From assembly GCF_002760655.1 (NCBI RefSeq), contig NZ_PDOC01000004.1, positions 372,001 to 436,000 on the forward strand: a DNA stretch of 64,000 bases, read 5' to 3'. The notes below the pieces were generated by a model that saw only the letters and a list, made by a program, of their open reading frames with translations, made no database searches and had not been told where the DNA came from. The position numbers and the translations under genes were made by a program. Positions 1 to 9,208 of the stretch are shown in pieces. Within the stretch, counting starts at the first letter, position 1, and the number at the start of each line of letters is the position of its first letter. This DNA comes from Massilia eurypsychrophila. GTDB taxonomy: Bacteria > Pseudomonadota > Gammaproteobacteria > Burkholderiales > Burkholderiaceae_D.

Positions 1-1212
1 CGCGATTCGTCCGGCCAGAAGATGTCCAAGTCGAAAGGCAATACGCTCGACCCGATCGACTTGATCGACGGCATCGGCATTGAAGAGCTGGTCGCCAAGC
101 GCACCACTGGCCTGATGAATCCGAAGGACGCGCCGAAGATCGAGAAAGCTACCCGCAAGGAGTATCCGGCAGGTATCGCCGCGTTCGGCACCGATGCCGT
201 GCGCTTCACGATGGCCAGTTATGCCTCGCTGGGGCGCAGCATCAACTTCGACCTGGGGCGCGCCGAAGGCTACCGCAACTTCTGCAACAAGATGTGGAAC
301 GCGACCCGCTTCGTGCTGATGAATACGGAAAACAAGGATTGCAGCGCCAGCGACGCCGACCTGTCGCAGGCCGACCGCTGGATCCTTTCGATGCTGCAGC
401 GCGCCGAGCAGGACGTCGCCAAGGGCTTCGAGGACTATCGCTTCGATAACATCGCCGCGACGATCTACAAGTTCGTCTGGGACGAGTATTGCGACTGGTA
501 TCTGGAAGTGGCAAAAGTCCAGGTTCAGCACGGCACCGAGGGCCAGCAGCGCGCCACCCGCAACACCTTGCTGCGCGTACTCGAAGTCATCCTGCGCCTG
601 GCGCACCCGATCATTCCATTCGTCACCGAAGCGCTGTGGCAGACCGTCGCCCCGCTGGCCGGCAAGAAGGTCGATCCGGCCGGCGACTCGGTCATGCGCC
701 AGCCGTATCCGCAGGCTAAGCTGGCGCTCATCGACGAGTCGGCCGAAGCGTGGATGCTGCAACTGAAGGCGCTGACCGACGCCACCCGCAACCTTCGCGG
801 CGAAATGCAGATCTCGCCATCAGTAAGGGTGCCGCTGATCGTCGAAGCGGCCGATGCCGCCGGCAAGGCGCAGCTGCACAGCTTCGCTCAGTACGTGCAG
901 GCGCTCGGCAAGTTGTCGGAAGTGCAGATCGTCGATGCGCTGCCGGAGTCGCCGGCCGCGGTATCGATCGTCGGCACCACCAAGCTGATGCTCAAGGTCG
1001 AGATCGATGTTGCCGCCGAGCGCGAACGCCTGTCGAAAGAGATCGTCCGCATCGAAGGCGAGATTGCCAAGGTCAACGGTAAGCTCGGCAACGAAAGTTT
1101 TGTCGCCCGCGCGCCGGCCGCCGTGGTGGCACAGGAAAATGAGCGCCTGGTTAATTTTTCTGCAACTATCGACAAGTTACGTGAACAGTTTGCTAAACTC
1201 CCTGCTGCCTAA
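1..1212 (+). CDS. valS: Valyl-tRNA synthetase, C-terminal part (5'-truncated by window edge)
   Basis: This is the 3' portion of the class I synthetase that charges tRNA-Val in the cytoplasm. The frame is open from base 1, so the N-terminal Rossmann core and the editing domain lie outside the window. The 403 visible codons begin just before the KMSKS loop (KMSKSKGN, fragment residues 7-14). They continue through the end of the catalytic core ([20 protein letters not shown]) and the helical anticodon-binding domain. They end in the charged C-terminal coiled-coil arm typical of ValRS (about residues 335-400, including [16 protein letters not shown]). The stop is TAA, 21 bases before the next gene, so the two may be co-transcribed. 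The family call is secure; only the start is missing. Confidence 0.97.
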   Translation, partial: RDSSGQKMSKSKGNTLDPIDLIDGIGIEELVAKRTTGLMNPKDAPKIEKATRKEYPAGIAAFGTDAVRFTMASYASLGRSINFDLGRAEGYRNFCNKMWNATRFVLMNTENKDCSASDADLSQADRWILSMLQRAEQDVAKGFEDYRFDNIAATIYKFVWDEYCDWYLEVAKVQVQHGTEGQQRATRNTLLRVLEVILRLAHPIIPFVTEALWQTVAPLAGKKVDPAGDSVMRQPYPQAKLALIDESAEAWMLQLKALTDATRNLRGEMQISPSVRVPLIVEAADAAGKAQLHSFAQYVQALGKLSEVQIVDALPESPAAVSIVGTTKLMLKVEIDVAAERERLSKEIVRIEGEIAKVNGKLGNESFVARAPAAVVAQENERLVNFSATIDKLREQFAKLPAA

Positions 1213-1233
1213 TAAACAACAACGGAGACAAAA

Positions 1234-1680
1234 ATGCGCAAACTGATACAAGCTGGCCTGATTGCCGCGGTGCTCGCGGTTCCTTCAACGTGGGCGCAAG
1301 ACGCCTCGCCGGTGGGGATGTGGAAGAGCATCGACGACGACACCGGCAAGCCGAAGGCGATGATCCGCATCACCGATAACCAGGGGCAGCTGGAAGGCCG
1401 CATCGAAAAACTGTTCCGCCCGGCCGACCAGGAGCAAAATCCGAAGTGCGACAAGTGCGACGGCGCGCGCAAGGATCAGCCGATGGTGGGCATGATGATC
1501 CTGTCGGGCTTGAAGAAGGATGGCGACGCATACAGCGGCGGCGAGATCCTCGACCCAGCCAACGGCAAGGTGTACCGCAGCAAGGCGACGCTGAAAGATG
1601 GTGGCAAGAAGCTGGAAGTGCGCGGCTATGTCGGCGCGCCTATGTTTGGCCGTTCGCAGACCTGGGTGCGCGAGCCGTAA
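1234..1680 (+). CDS. Secreted DUF2147 family protein
   Basis: A 148-residue protein with a clear Sec signal peptide (MRKLIQAGLIAAVLAVPSTWA, cleavage after about residue 21). It is followed by a small beta-rich DUF2147 domain: an opening SPVGMWKSIDDDTGKPKA, a central GRIEKLF segment and a closing RGYVGAPMFGRSQTWVR. Members are exported proteins of unknown function in proteobacteria. A CxxC motif (CDKC, residues 71-74) could form a disulfide or bind metal in the periplasm. ACGGAGACAAAA just upstream is a good ribosome-binding site. It follows valS closely and is bounded downstream by a long palindrome. I can place the family but not the function. Confidence 0.88.
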   Translation: MRKLIQAGLIAAVLAVPSTWAQDASPVGMWKSIDDDTGKPKAMIRITDNQGQLEGRIEKLFRPADQEQNPKCDKCDGARKDQPMVGMMILSGLKKDGDAYSGGEILDPANGKVYRSKATLKDGGKKLEVRGYVGAPMFGRSQTWVREP

Positions 1681-1711
1681 CAGCAAGCAGATACATTCTG
1701 TCCTGTGTCGA

Positions 1712-1751
1712 AGCGGGGACCTGCTGAGCTAGCTCGGCATAGGTCCCCGCT
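1712..1751. terminator. Long palindrome between convergent genes, possible bidirectional terminator
   Basis: The arms AGCGGGGACCT (1712-1722) and AGGTCCCCGCT (1741-1751) are perfect complements. An inner stem GCTGAGC/GCTCGGC (1723-1729 with 1732-1738) has one G-T wobble and a two-base loop, so the whole folds into an 18-bp hairpin. It lies between the converging DUF2147 and YaiI-like genes, as a terminator would. There is no T-tract directly after the stem on the plus strand; TTTTT appears only about 17 bases later. Confidence 0.5.
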
Positions 1752-1794
1752 GTCGCGAGGATGACCGCTTTTTAGTTACAAGTATGGCAAGCTT

Positions 1795-2250
1795 CTATCG
1801 ACCGGCGAGCGCCCTGGCCAGGTGCCGGTCCAGCTGATTCGCAAAGTTTTGCCGGTCCGCATTTCCGTACGGCGCCGGCCCACCGGTATCGACCCCGCCG
1901 CTGCGCAACTCCTCCAAGAACGCCCGCATCGACAAGTGCTGGGCAATGTTGTCGACCGTGTAGAACTCGCCGCGCGGATTGAGCGCGTATCCGCCTTTTT
2001 CCAGCACTAGGCTGGCCAATGGAATGTCGGCCGTCACGACCAGGTCGCCGTGCGCCAGCAGGCGCACGATTTCCAGATCGGCCACGTCGGCGCCGGCGCT
2101 CACCTGCAGCGCGCGGATGAAACGCGAGCCCGGCACGCGCAGCAGCTGGTTCGCCACCAGCGTCACGGTCAGCTGCCGGCGCTCTGCCACGCGGAACAAA
2201 ATCTCCTTGCACACCAGCGGGCACGCGTCCGCGTCGACCCAGATTTGCAT
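1795..2250 (-). CDS. YaiI/YqxD family protein (DUF188, UPF0178)
   Basis: A 151-residue cytoplasmic protein of the YaiI/YqxD family, which has a PIN-like nuclease fold and no firmly established role. Family hallmarks are the N-terminal [13 protein letters not shown] (aspartates that would form an acidic metal site), TADIPLA near residue 95 and the NPRGEFY segment near residue 110. It is full length for the family. The start ATG at 2250 gives the conserved [11 protein letters not shown] beginning. It stands alone on the minus strand, convergent with the DUF2147 gene and divergent from the small membrane protein. Confidence 0.9.
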   Translation of the reverse strand: MQIWVDADACPLVCKEILFRVAERRQLTVTLVANQLLRVPGSRFIRALQVSAGADVADLEIVRLLAHGDLVVTADIPLASLVLEKGGYALNPRGEFYTVDNIAQHLSMRAFLEELRSGGVDTGGPAPYGNADRQNFANQLDRHLARALAGR

Positions 2251-2417
2251 CGCATTCCTCTCTTCAGATTGTTATGCATTTTGCATGACAGTGTTGTCAA
2301 AATGTTGCAACGGCAATTGCCTTTCGGAAAATGTCGGGTTGTGTTATCGTTAGCAAATTCCGCTGGTATTTGCGCAACTATTTGTTATTTAAAGCAAGAA
2401 CAAGCCTTGGAGCCGTC

Positions 2418-2831
2418 ATGATAATACTTCGATGTGTGTCGTTCCTGATCGGGATAGTCATCCTGATGGGCGCGCCGTTCATCCTGCTGCCAGACGCGCC
2501 GCAGCGCGGCAGCGACGTCCTCAACGTCATTGGCGGATGCATTATCATCGCCCTGCTCGCTTCGGGTTTTTTCTTGGTTGGCATTGCCGGCAACCGCATG
2601 AAACGGTCCCTGCGCGCACGCGTGCTGGCCGCCGTATTGCTCGGCTTCCCCATTCTCGGCAGCATCGGTGTGCTGATGCTGGACCAGACACCGGTTGAAG
2701 TGTGGATGATCGGTCCGTTGCTGTTCTGCTCTATTTTGCTGTTTATCGGCTTCGTCTATCCCGGCCGGCGCGGGCCAAAGCACCGGCGCATGCGCCCGCG
2801 TGATCCGTCCGCCACCATCGCCGAAGCGTAA
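2418..2831 (+). CDS. Small integral membrane protein, unknown
   Basis: I do not recognise this 137-residue protein. It has three to four hydrophobic segments: about residues 4-24 (FLIGIVILMGAPFILL), 35-55 (VLNVIGGCIIIALLASGFFL), 66-84 and 95-115 (MIGPLLFCSILLFIGFVY). The tail is basic and hydrophilic (GRRGPKHRRMRPR) and probably cytoplasmic. The frame is open from 2331, but the ATG at 2418 is preceded by GGAG at a suitable distance and starts directly at the first membrane helix, so I prefer it. It ends 9 bases before the convergent end of ruvB. Coding is supported by codon usage and the membrane pattern, but not by a named family. Confidence 0.65.
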   Translation: MIILRCVSFLIGIVILMGAPFILLPDAPQRGSDVLNVIGGCIIIALLASGFFLVGIAGNRMKRSLRARVLAAVLLGFPILGSIGVLMLDQTPVEVWMIGPLLFCSILLFIGFVYPGRRGPKHRRMRPRDPSATIAEA

Positions 2832-2840
2832 CGTCACTGT

Positions 2841-3908
2841 TTACTGGTCCGGCAGGGCGTCCCACAAGTCGCCCGTCGGGCTGGTGCGCGGCGCCGCCAC
2901 CCCGAAGTGACGGTACGCCAGCGGCGTGGCGATCCTGCCGCGCGGCGTCCTCTGCAAATATCCCTGCTGGATCAAGAACGGCTCGATCACATCTTCGATG
3001 GTGTCGCTTTCCTCGCCGATCGCCGCGGCCAGGTTGCCGATGCCGACCGGCCCGCCGCCAAACTTGAACAGTACCGCTTCGAGCAACTTGCGGTCCATCA
3101 CATCGAAGCCAACCGAATCGACGTCGAGCATCACCAGCGCGGCGTCCGCCATCGCCTTGGTGATTTCGCCGTTGCCCTTCACTTCCGCGTAGTCGCGCAC
3201 GCGGCGCAGCAGCCGGTTGGCGATACGCGGCGTGCCGCGCGCGCGCAAGGCAATTTCGCGGGCGCCATCGTCGACGATCGGCGCGCCGAGCAGTGAGGCG
3301 CTGCGGGTGACAATGCGCGACAGCTCCTGGGCGTTGTAGAACTCGAGCCGGGCGACGATGCCGAAGCGGTCGCGTAGCGGATTGGTCAGCATGCCGGCGC
3401 GCGTGGTGGCGCCGACCAGGGTGAACGGCTGCAGGTCGAGCTTGACCGAACGCGCGGCCGGACCTTCGCCGATCATGATGTCGATCTGATAGTCTTCCAG
3501 CGCCGGATACAGGATTTCCTCGACGATCGGCGACAGGCGGTGGATTTCGTCGATGAAGAGGACGTCGTTCGCTTCCAGGTTGGTCAGGATGGCCGCCAGG
3601 TCGCCCGGGCGTTCGAGCACCGGACCGGACGTCTGGCGCAGGTTGACGCCCATCTCGCGCGCGATGATGTGCGCCAGGGTGGTCTTGCCAAGGCCTGGCG
3701 GGCCGAACAGCAACGTGTGGTCGAGCGCTTCCTTGCGCTTGCGCGCGGCCGAAATGAAGATCTCCAGCTGGCCGCGGATTTTTTCCTGGCCGACGTATTC
3801 GTCGAGATGCTTGGGGCGCAGCGCGCGCTCGATCGCCTCTTCGTTGGGCGAAGCGGGCGTGGCGGCGATGATGCGCTGCTCGGTGAAATCGTCGGTTTGA
3901 ATACTCAC
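2841..3908 (-). CDS. ruvB: Holliday junction branch migration helicase RuvB
   Basis: The AAA+ motor that, with RuvA and RuvC, drives branch migration of Holliday junctions during recombinational repair. It has 355 residues, full length. Walker A is GPPGLGKT (residues 69-76), Walker B is LFIDEIHRL, sensor 1 lies in GATTRAG, and the arginine-finger segment NPLRDRFGI follows. The C-terminal winged helix carries [17 protein letters not shown]. The start ATG lies 3 bases after the ruvA stop, so the genes are translated as one operon, ruvC-ruvA-ruvB. Assignment is certain. Confidence 0.99.
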   Translation of the reverse strand: MSIQTDDFTEQRIIAATPASPNEEAIERALRPKHLDEYVGQEKIRGQLEIFISAARKRKEALDHTLLFGPPGLGKTTLAHIIAREMGVNLRQTSGPVLERPGDLAAILTNLEANDVLFIDEIHRLSPIVEEILYPALEDYQIDIMIGEGPAARSVKLDLQPFTLVGATTRAGMLTNPLRDRFGIVARLEFYNAQELSRIVTRSASLLGAPIVDDGAREIALRARGTPRIANRLLRRVRDYAEVKGNGEITKAMADAALVMLDVDSVGFDVMDRKLLEAVLFKFGGGPVGIGNLAAAIGEESDTIEDVIEPFLIQQGYLQRTPRGRIATPLAYRHFGVAAPRTSPTGDLWDALPDQ

Positions 3909-3911
3909 TGA

Positions 3912-4490
3912 TTACCCTTTTGTGAGCGCCTTGAGCGCGTACTTGATGCCGTCTGAGACGGAAGCACCGGCCGGCATGTTCTTGATCGCAGCCAGCGCCT
4001 CCTTGTCAGAATACCCCAAAGCCAGCAGCGCGCTAAGGATGTCCGATTGCGCGTCGTGCAAGACGGCGGCGCCGGGTGCGCCGAGGTCGGCGCCAAGCTT
4101 GCCTTTGAGTTCCAGCAGCAGCCGCTCGGCGGTTTTTTTGCCGATACCGGGAACCTTGACCAGCCGGCCGGCCTCCTGCAAGGTCACCGCCTGCGCCAGG
4201 TCGGCGATCGTCATGCCCGACAGGATCGACAGCGCGGTGCGTGCGCCGACGCCGGTGATCTTGATCAGCTGGCGGAACACGCTGCGCTCGGCCGCATTGC
4301 CGAAGCCAAACAGCAGGTGCGCATCCTCGCGGATCGCCTGGTGGGTGAACAGGGTCACCTTCTCGCCCAGCCCCGGCAGGTTGTAATAAGTGCTCATCGG
4401 CACATCGACTTCATAGCCGACGCCGTTGCAATCGACCAGCAGTTGCGGCGGATTTTTTTCGAGCAGGATTCCGGAGATGCGACCGATCAT
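3912..4490 (-). CDS. ruvA: Holliday junction branch migration complex subunit RuvA
   Basis: The junction-binding tetramer that loads RuvB onto four-way DNA. The 192 residues show the N-terminal OB fold ([20 protein letters not shown]), two helix-hairpin-helix motifs ([18 protein letters not shown] and [19 protein letters not shown]) and the flexible linker (about residues 140-150). Domain III ([19 protein letters not shown]) touches RuvB. It sits 20 bases after ruvC and 3 bases before ruvB on the minus strand. Full length, with no unusual features. Confidence 0.99.
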   Translation of the reverse strand: MIGRISGILLEKNPPQLLVDCNGVGYEVDVPMSTYYNLPGLGEKVTLFTHQAIREDAHLLFGFGNAAERSVFRQLIKITGVGARTALSILSGMTIADLAQAVTLQEAGRLVKVPGIGKKTAERLLLELKGKLGADLGAPGAAVLHDAQSDILSALLALGYSDKEALAAIKNMPAGASVSDGIKYALKALTKG

Positions 4491-4510
4491 CGATAGCCTT
4501 ATTAAGTGAG

Positions 4511-5047
4511 TTAAACCAGGCGGCCGCGCTTCATGCGCAGGCCGCCGAGGGCTGGCGCCACGGCGCCGATCAGCGCCAGCGCATCATGGCTGTTGGCGTG
4601 GCAAATGGCAACGCCGAGCGCGTCGGCGGCATCGGTTCCTGGCAGTCCCGGCAGCACCAGCAGGCGCGCGACCATCTCCTGCACCTGGGCTTTTTCCGCC
4701 TTGCCGGTGCCGGTGACGGCTTGCTTGACCTGCAGCGCGGTGTATTCGGCCACGTCGAGGTCGCCGCCAACGAGCGCCGTGATGGCGGCACCGCGCGCCT
4801 GGCCGAGCAGCAAGGTCGACTGCGGATTGACGTTGACGAACACCTTCTCGATCGCGGCGCAGTCGGGATTATAGGTGCGGATGATTTCGGCGATACCGGC
4901 GAAGATGACCTTCAGGCGCGGCGGCAGCGCGCTCTCGCTGCCGGTCTTGATGGTGCCGGAAGCGATATAGCGCAGCTTGCTGCCGTGCTTTTCGATCACC
5001 CCGAATCCCGTGGTGCGCAGCCCGGGGTCAATGCCTAAAATTATCAT
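4511..5047 (-). CDS. ruvC: Crossover junction endodeoxyribonuclease RuvC
   Basis: The resolvase that nicks Holliday junctions symmetrically after RuvAB migration. The 178-residue RNase H-fold protein shows the catalytic acids in context: the Asp of [14 protein letters not shown] near the N-terminus, the Glu of AAIEKVFVN, and the paired Asp of [14 protein letters not shown] near the C-terminus. The start ATG at 5047 matches the usual family beginning. No Shine-Dalgarno sequence precedes it, and a strong -10 hexamer lies only 8 bases upstream, which suggests a leaderless transcript. First gene of ruvCAB. Confidence 0.98.
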   Translation of the reverse strand: MIILGIDPGLRTTGFGVIEKHGSKLRYIASGTIKTGSESALPPRLKVIFAGIAEIIRTYNPDCAAIEKVFVNVNPQSTLLLGQARGAAITALVGGDLDVAEYTALQVKQAVTGTGKAEKAQVQEMVARLLVLPGLPGTDAADALGVAICHANSHDALALIGAVAPALGGLRMKRGRLV

Positions 5048-5055
5048 GCACGAAT

Positions 5056-5084
5056 GTTATACCGGTCGGCAACGTTCGTGTGAA
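5056..5084 (-). promoter_or_regulatory. Sigma70-type promoter of ruvCAB
   Basis: Read on the minus strand: TTCACA, a 17-base spacer, then TATAAC (-10 at 5056-5061). This is a near-consensus housekeeping promoter. The -10 ends 8 bases from the ruvC ATG, which places the expected transcript start within about two bases of the start codon. No LexA box was noticed around it. Confidence 0.65.
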
Positions 5085-5135
5085 AAGACTGTGCAAAAAC
5101 ACAGGCATTTCATCGCCCACTCCGCCGGCACCAAG

Positions 5136-5209
5136 AAATTGGGGTCAGATCCGTTTATCGTTCGGCGCAATTCCAAAAAACCGCCGAACAAACGGGTCTG
5201 ACCCCAATT
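5136..5209. repeat. Family A palindromic repeat, copy A1
   Basis: Left arm 5136-5167 begins AAATTGGGGTCAGATCCG. Right arm 5181-5209 ends CGGGTCTGACCCCAATT. The arms are inverted complements with a few mismatches, enclosing a short AT-rich loop. It lies upstream of the ruvC promoter. This is one of several copies in the window (also 5318-5393, 16481-16572 and 16581-16640) and is REP-like. Confidence 0.85.
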
Positions 5210-5317
5210 GGAAGTTCACTGTCGGGCGATCGAAAATGGGCCCAGACGAACGCGGTCATCACTGTAAGAATAACGCCTGGTGCTTCGGCTGAGCTGGTCA
5301 AAATACGCGCCCGAATA

Positions 5318-5393
5318 AATTGGGGTCAGACCCGTTTGTCGTTTGGCGGAATCGAGTAATACCGCCGAACAAACGGGTCTGACCCCAATTTTT
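5318..5393. repeat. Family A palindromic repeat, copy A2
   Basis: Left arm 5318-5350 begins AAATTGGGGTCAGACCCG. Right arm 5362-5393 ends GGGTCTGACCCCAATTTTT. The arms match almost perfectly around a loop of about 11 bases. It sits 18 bases beyond the purH stop, so the purH mRNA would end in this hairpin. It is a direct-orientation partner of the copy 182 bases away. The 364-base gap 5048-5411 between ruvC and purH contains only the ruvC promoter, these two repeats and about 105 bases of unrelated sequence between them. Confidence 0.87.
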
Positions 5394-5411
5394 AAGGTGT
5401 TGCTCGCAGGA

Positions 5412-6998
5412 TCAGTGGCGGAAGTGGCGGACGCCAGTGTAGAGCATGACCACGCCGCGCTCATCGGCAGCGTCGATCACTTCCTGGTCGCGCATCGAGC
5501 CGCCCGGATGGATCACGCAAGTGGCGCCGGCATCGACTACGACGTCGAGGCCGTCACGGAACGGGAAGAAGGCGTCGGATGCCACCGCCGAGCCCGCCAG
5601 CGTCAGGCCGGCATTCTGCGCCTTGATCGAGGCGATCCGGGCCGAGTCGATCCGGCTCATCTGGCCGGCGCCGACGCCCAGGGTCATGCCGTTGGCGCAG
5701 AAGACGATCGCGTTCGACTTGACGAACTTGGCAACGCGCCAAGCAAACATCATGTCCTGCAGCTGCTGCTGGGATGGCTGCGCCTTGGTGACCACGCGCA
5801 GTTCGCCCAGGCCAACGTTCCTAGCGTCGGGCGACTGCACCAGCAGCCCGCCGCCGACACGCTTGACGTCGAACGGATTGTTGCCTTCGCCAAGCGGAAT
5901 CTGCAGCAGGCGCACGTTCTGCTTGGCCGCCATCAATTGCAACGCTTCGGCGCTGAACGACGGCGCGATCAACACTTCCACGAACAGCTTGGCGATCTCG
6001 GCGGCGGTGCGCGCGTCGACTTCGACGTTAAAGGCGATGATGCCGCCAAACGCCGAGGTCGGATCGGTCTGCAGCGCGCGGCCATAAGCGTCCGCCGCAT
6101 CGGTGCCGATTGCCACGCCGCACGGATTGGCGTGCTTGACGATGACGCAGCCGGCCGGCTGGCCGAGCCCGCCCAGCGACTTGACGCATTCCCACGCGGC
6201 ATCGGCATCGGCGATGTTGTTGTACGACAGCTCCTTGCCCTGCAGCTGCTGGTAGTTGGCCAGCGCGCCGGCGGCCGGCTGCAGGTCGCGGTAAAAGGCG
6301 GCCGACTGGTGCGGGTTCTCGCCGTAGCGCATGTCCTGCACCTTGTCGAACGTCATGTTCAGCACTTGCGGATAGGCAGCGCGCGTGGCGTGCGCCTTGT
6401 CTTCGCCCAGACTGGTCAGGTAGTTGGTGATGGCGCCGTCGTACTGCGCGGTATGGGCGAACACTTTCTTGGCGAGCATGAACTTTGTGTCGTAGCTGAC
6501 CGTGCCGGCCGCCGCCGAGGTGCCCTTCATTTCGGCCAGCACCAGGCCGTAGTCGGCCGGGTCGCACACCACCACGACGTCCTTGTGGTTCTTGGCGGCC
6601 GAGCGCAGCATGGTCGGCCCGCCGATGTCGATGTTCTCGATCGCATCTTCCAGGGTGCAGCTGTCCTTGGCGACGGCTTGCTGGAATGGATACAGGTTGA
6701 CCACCACCATGTCGATCGCCGGGATGTTGTGCTCGGCGAGCTTGGCAACGTGATCGGGAAAGTCGCGCCGCGCCAGAATGCCGCCATGCACTTTCGGATG
6801 CAGCGTCTTGACGCGGCCATCGAGCATTTCCGGAAAGCCGGTGTAATCGGCCACTTCGGTGACGGCAACGCCATTTTCGGCCAGCAATTTCGCGGTGCCG
6901 CCGGTCGACAGGATGTTGACGCCCATGGCGGAAAGCGCGCGTGCAAAGTCGAGCACGCCGGTCTTATCGGAAACGGAAATCAGAGCTTGTGTGATCAT
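5412..6998 (-). CDS. purH: Bifunctional AICAR transformylase / IMP cyclohydrolase
   Basis: Catalyses the last two steps of de novo IMP synthesis: formylation of AICAR with 10-formyl-THF, then ring closure. The 528 residues are full length. The N-terminal MGS-like cyclohydrolase domain (residues 1-195) shows [18 protein letters not shown] and the signature [15 protein letters not shown]. The transformylase domain carries VKHANPCG with its catalytic Lys-His, and [13 protein letters not shown] near the C-terminus. It lies 81 bases downstream of fis. Co-direction with dusB-fis suggests one transcript, and a repeat hairpin follows the stop. Confidence 0.99.
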   Translation of the reverse strand: MITQALISVSDKTGVLDFARALSAMGVNILSTGGTAKLLAENGVAVTEVADYTGFPEMLDGRVKTLHPKVHGGILARRDFPDHVAKLAEHNIPAIDMVVVNLYPFQQAVAKDSCTLEDAIENIDIGGPTMLRSAAKNHKDVVVVCDPADYGLVLAEMKGTSAAAGTVSYDTKFMLAKKVFAHTAQYDGAITNYLTSLGEDKAHATRAAYPQVLNMTFDKVQDMRYGENPHQSAAFYRDLQPAAGALANYQQLQGKELSYNNIADADAAWECVKSLGGLGQPAGCVIVKHANPCGVAIGTDAADAYGRALQTDPTSAFGGIIAFNVEVDARTAAEIAKLFVEVLIAPSFSAEALQLMAAKQNVRLLQIPLGEGNNPFDVKRVGGGLLVQSPDARNVGLGELRVVTKAQPSQQQLQDMMFAWRVAKFVKSNAIVFCANGMTLGVGAGQMSRIDSARIASIKAQNAGLTLAGSAVASDAFFPFRDGLDVVVDAGATCVIHPGGSMRDQEVIDAADERGVVMLYTGVRHFRH

Positions 6999-7079
6999 GG
7001 GAGTGGCCCGGTTGATGAGGATTCGGTGTTCAGCCGCGATGGGCGCGAACGACCGCGCCCCACCGTCGGCGCCGGCGCT

Positions 7080-7313
7080 TTACAGCAGCCCGTGTTCTTG
7101 CAGTTTCTTGCGCAAGGTGTTGCGGTTGATGCCCAGCATTTGCGCCGCGTGGGACTGGTTGCCCTCCGCGCGCAGCATCACCACCTCGAGGATCGGCTTC
7201 TCGACAGTGAGGACGACCATGTCGTAAATGTTCGACGCTTGTTGTTCGCCCAGGTCGTTGAAATATTCTTCGAGACTTTTCTGGATAACTTCCTGGATAC
7301 TTTCTTTGCTCAT
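7080..7313 (-). CDS. fis: Fis family nucleoid-associated DNA-binding protein
   Basis: A 77-residue Fis homologue. The C-terminal helix-turn-helix is intact (LRAEGNQSHAAQMLGINRNT, then LRKKLQEHGLL), and the preceding helices (VLTVEKPILEVVMLRAEGNQ) form the dimer core. It is about 20 residues shorter than enteric Fis because the N-terminal beta-hairpin is reduced, as is common in betaproteobacteria. Fis bends DNA and modulates transcription and recombination. It follows dusB by 90 bases, the classical dusB-fis pairing, and precedes purH. The ribosome-binding site is weak. Confidence 0.93.
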   Translation of the reverse strand: MSKESIQEVIQKSLEEYFNDLGEQQASNIYDMVVLTVEKPILEVVMLRAEGNQSHAAQMLGINRNTLRKKLQEHGLL

Positions 7314-7403
7314 TTTTTCTACTTGATCCGGCTGATTAATGTTGTCGCCGCAGCTCTTGAGGCAGCGTTCGTCCCATATTCTTATTTTGTGCTCGCCCTT
7401 TTC

Positions 7404-8429
7404 CTATGCGGCAAGGGACTCGTCAACGACGCTGACGGGCCGGTATTGTAACCGCTCGCCGAGTCTGTGTTGCGATTCGAAGAACTGGTCGAGCGCGGCC
7501 AGCTGGTCGGCGGTCGATTCCAGCAGGTTCATCTGGCGGCGGAATGTCTCGCCACCCTCCAGTTCACGTACGTACCAGCCGATGTGCTTGCGGGCCGTGC
7601 GCACGCCGAGGAACTCGCCGTAGAATGCGTAGTGCGCTTTTAGGTGCTCGTGCATCAGGGCGCGCACTTCCGCCACCATCGGCGCCGGCAAGTAGGTGCC
7701 GGTGCGCAAAAAATGGTCGATCTCGCGGCAGATCCACGGCCGCCCCTGCGCCGCGCGGCCGATCATCACCGCGTCCGCACCGGTAAAGGCCAGCACGTCG
7801 CGCGCTTTTTCGGGAGTCGTGATGTCGCCGTTGGCGACCACTGGAATCGTCACGGCTGCCTTGACCGCGGCAATGGTGTCGTACTCGGCGTCGCCGGAGT
7901 AGCCGTCGGCGCGGGTGCGGCCGTGCAAGGTCAGCATCTGGATGCCGGCCTGCTCGGCAATCCGGGCAATGCGCAATGCGTTCTTGTTGTCGCGGTTCCA
8001 GCCGGTACGAAACTTCAACGTCACCGGCACGTCGACGGCGCCGACGACCGCGTCGAGGATGCGTTCGACCAGGCTTTCGTTTTGCAGCAGCGCCGAACCG
8101 CACCAGCTGTTGCACACCTTCTTGACCGGGCAACCCATGTTGATGTCGATGATCTGGGCACCGCGCTCGACGTTGAATTTGGCGCAGTCGGCCAGGTCCT
8201 GCGGATCGGCGCCGGCGATCTGTACCGCTTTTGGCTCCATCTCGCCGGCGTGGTCGGTACGGCGCGAACTTTTTTCGGTTGCCCACAGGCGTGGATTGGA
8301 AGCGGCCATCTCCGACACGGCATAGCCGGCGCCGAGCTGTTTGCACAGCTGGCGGAACGGGCGGTCCGTGACGCCCGCCATCGGAGCGACGAATACATTA
8401 TTGCGCAGCAGGTAAGGGCCGATTTGCAC
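7404..8429 (-). CDS. dusB: tRNA-dihydrouridine synthase B
   Basis: FMN-dependent enzyme that reduces uridine to dihydrouridine in the tRNA D-loop. The 341-residue TIM-barrel protein shows the flavin-binding start NVFVAPMAGVTDRPFRQLCK and the catalytic-cysteine region NMGCPVKKVCNSWCGSALLQ. TLHGRTR, PVVANGDI and the phosphate-binding GADAVMIGRAAQGRPWI follow. A C-terminal helical domain binds tRNA. It is the first gene of a dusB-fis(-purH) unit. A -10 element TATAAT lies about 56 bases upstream on the minus strand. Confidence 0.97.
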   Translation of the reverse strand: MQIGPYLLRNNVFVAPMAGVTDRPFRQLCKQLGAGYAVSEMAASNPRLWATEKSSRRTDHAGEMEPKAVQIAGADPQDLADCAKFNVERGAQIIDINMGCPVKKVCNSWCGSALLQNESLVERILDAVVGAVDVPVTLKFRTGWNRDNKNALRIARIAEQAGIQMLTLHGRTRADGYSGDAEYDTIAAVKAAVTIPVVANGDITTPEKARDVLAFTGADAVMIGRAAQGRPWICREIDHFLRTGTYLPAPMVAEVRALMHEHLKAHYAFYGEFLGVRTARKHIGWYVRELEGGETFRRQMNLLESTADQLAALDQFFESQHRLGERLQYRPVSVVDESLAA

Positions 8430-8484
8430 TGGAGAATAAAAAAGAGAGGACGGAACCTGCTATCTTAACCGATCTACTGCTCAA

Positions 8485-8490
8485 ATTATA
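8485..8490 (-). promoter_or_regulatory. Putative -10 element upstream of dusB-fis
   Basis: On the minus strand the sequence reads GTGCTTATAATTTG, a perfect TATAAT hexamer 55 bases before the dusB ATG. The -35 region is poor (GTTATC-like at 17 bases), so the call rests on the -10 alone. A promoter here would drive dusB and fis. Confidence 0.45.
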
Positions 8491-8502
8491 AGCACTATTT
8501 TG

Positions 8503-9150
8503 TTACGATAACTCGTCGAGGGCGCGTGGCGTCAGGTGTGCCACTTCGCCCCAGCTCGCCAGCGCCAGCTTGCCGCCCTGCACCGTGAAGCGGTTGATGC
8601 TGGCATTGAGGACCGGAAAGTTGCGCGGCGTCTCCAGCGGCAGGTCGAGCGCCGCGCGGTAGGCGCACTCGAGCACGCCGCCGTGGGCGACGACGACGAT
8701 GTTACCGCCTGGATGGGCATTCGCCGCGGCGACGATGCCGTCCACCGATCGCGCGTAAAACTGGCGGAAGCTTTCGGCCACGCGGACGCCGGCCGGCATC
8801 AAGGCGTCGACATCGCGCGCCTGCCATGCGGAAAATTCAGCCGGGAAGCGCTGCTCGATCTCGGCGTACAGCAAGCCTTCGAAGCGGCCGTAGCAGCGCT
8901 CGCGCAGCGCCGTATCCTGGCTGACGGTGATGCCGCGCGCGGCGGCGATCGCCTGCGCCGTTTGCAGCGCGCGCTGTAGGTCGCTGGCAAAGACGGCGTC
9001 GACGTGCTCGCCGGCGAGCGCATCAGCGACCGCGCCGGCCTGGCGCAAGCCTTCGGCGTTGAGGGCGATGTCGATGTGACCTTGCAGGCGGCGTTCGGCG
9101 TTCCAGGCAGTTTCGCCGTGGCGGATGAGAATGATGTTGGTGTTCGGCAT
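8503..9150 (-). CDS. Histidine phosphatase family protein (phosphoglycerate mutase-like)
   Basis: A 215-residue member of the histidine phosphatase superfamily. The phosphorylated histidine is in IILIRHGETAWNAE, the catalytic acid region is ALRERCYGRFEG, and the second histidine is in VVVAHGGVLECAYR. The substrate cannot be told from sequence; relatives include cofactor-dependent mutases and sugar- or nucleotide-phosphate phosphatases. The frame is open far upstream, but similarity begins at MPNTNIILIRHGE. I use ATG 9150; ATG 9159 (three residues longer) is equally possible, and neither has a strong ribosome-binding site. Minus-strand neighbour of the PEBP-like gene (58 bases). Confidence 0.9.
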   Translation of the reverse strand: MPNTNIILIRHGETAWNAERRLQGHIDIALNAEGLRQAGAVADALAGEHVDAVFASDLQRALQTAQAIAAARGITVSQDTALRERCYGRFEGLLYAEIEQRFPAEFSAWQARDVDALMPAGVRVAESFRQFYARSVDGIVAAANAHPGGNIVVVAHGGVLECAYRAALDLPLETPRNFPVLNASINRFTVQGGKLALASWGEVAHLTPRALDELS

Positions 9151-9208
9151 GGCCGCCATGATACCAGTCTGGCCGCCCCGGTTGGCCTCGAGACTGTCGC
9201 GGCTGCGC

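Noticed and set aside
5343-7451. 702-codon plus-strand frame over purH and fis
   Set aside because: Antisense shadow covering two genes with clear motifs on the minus strand.
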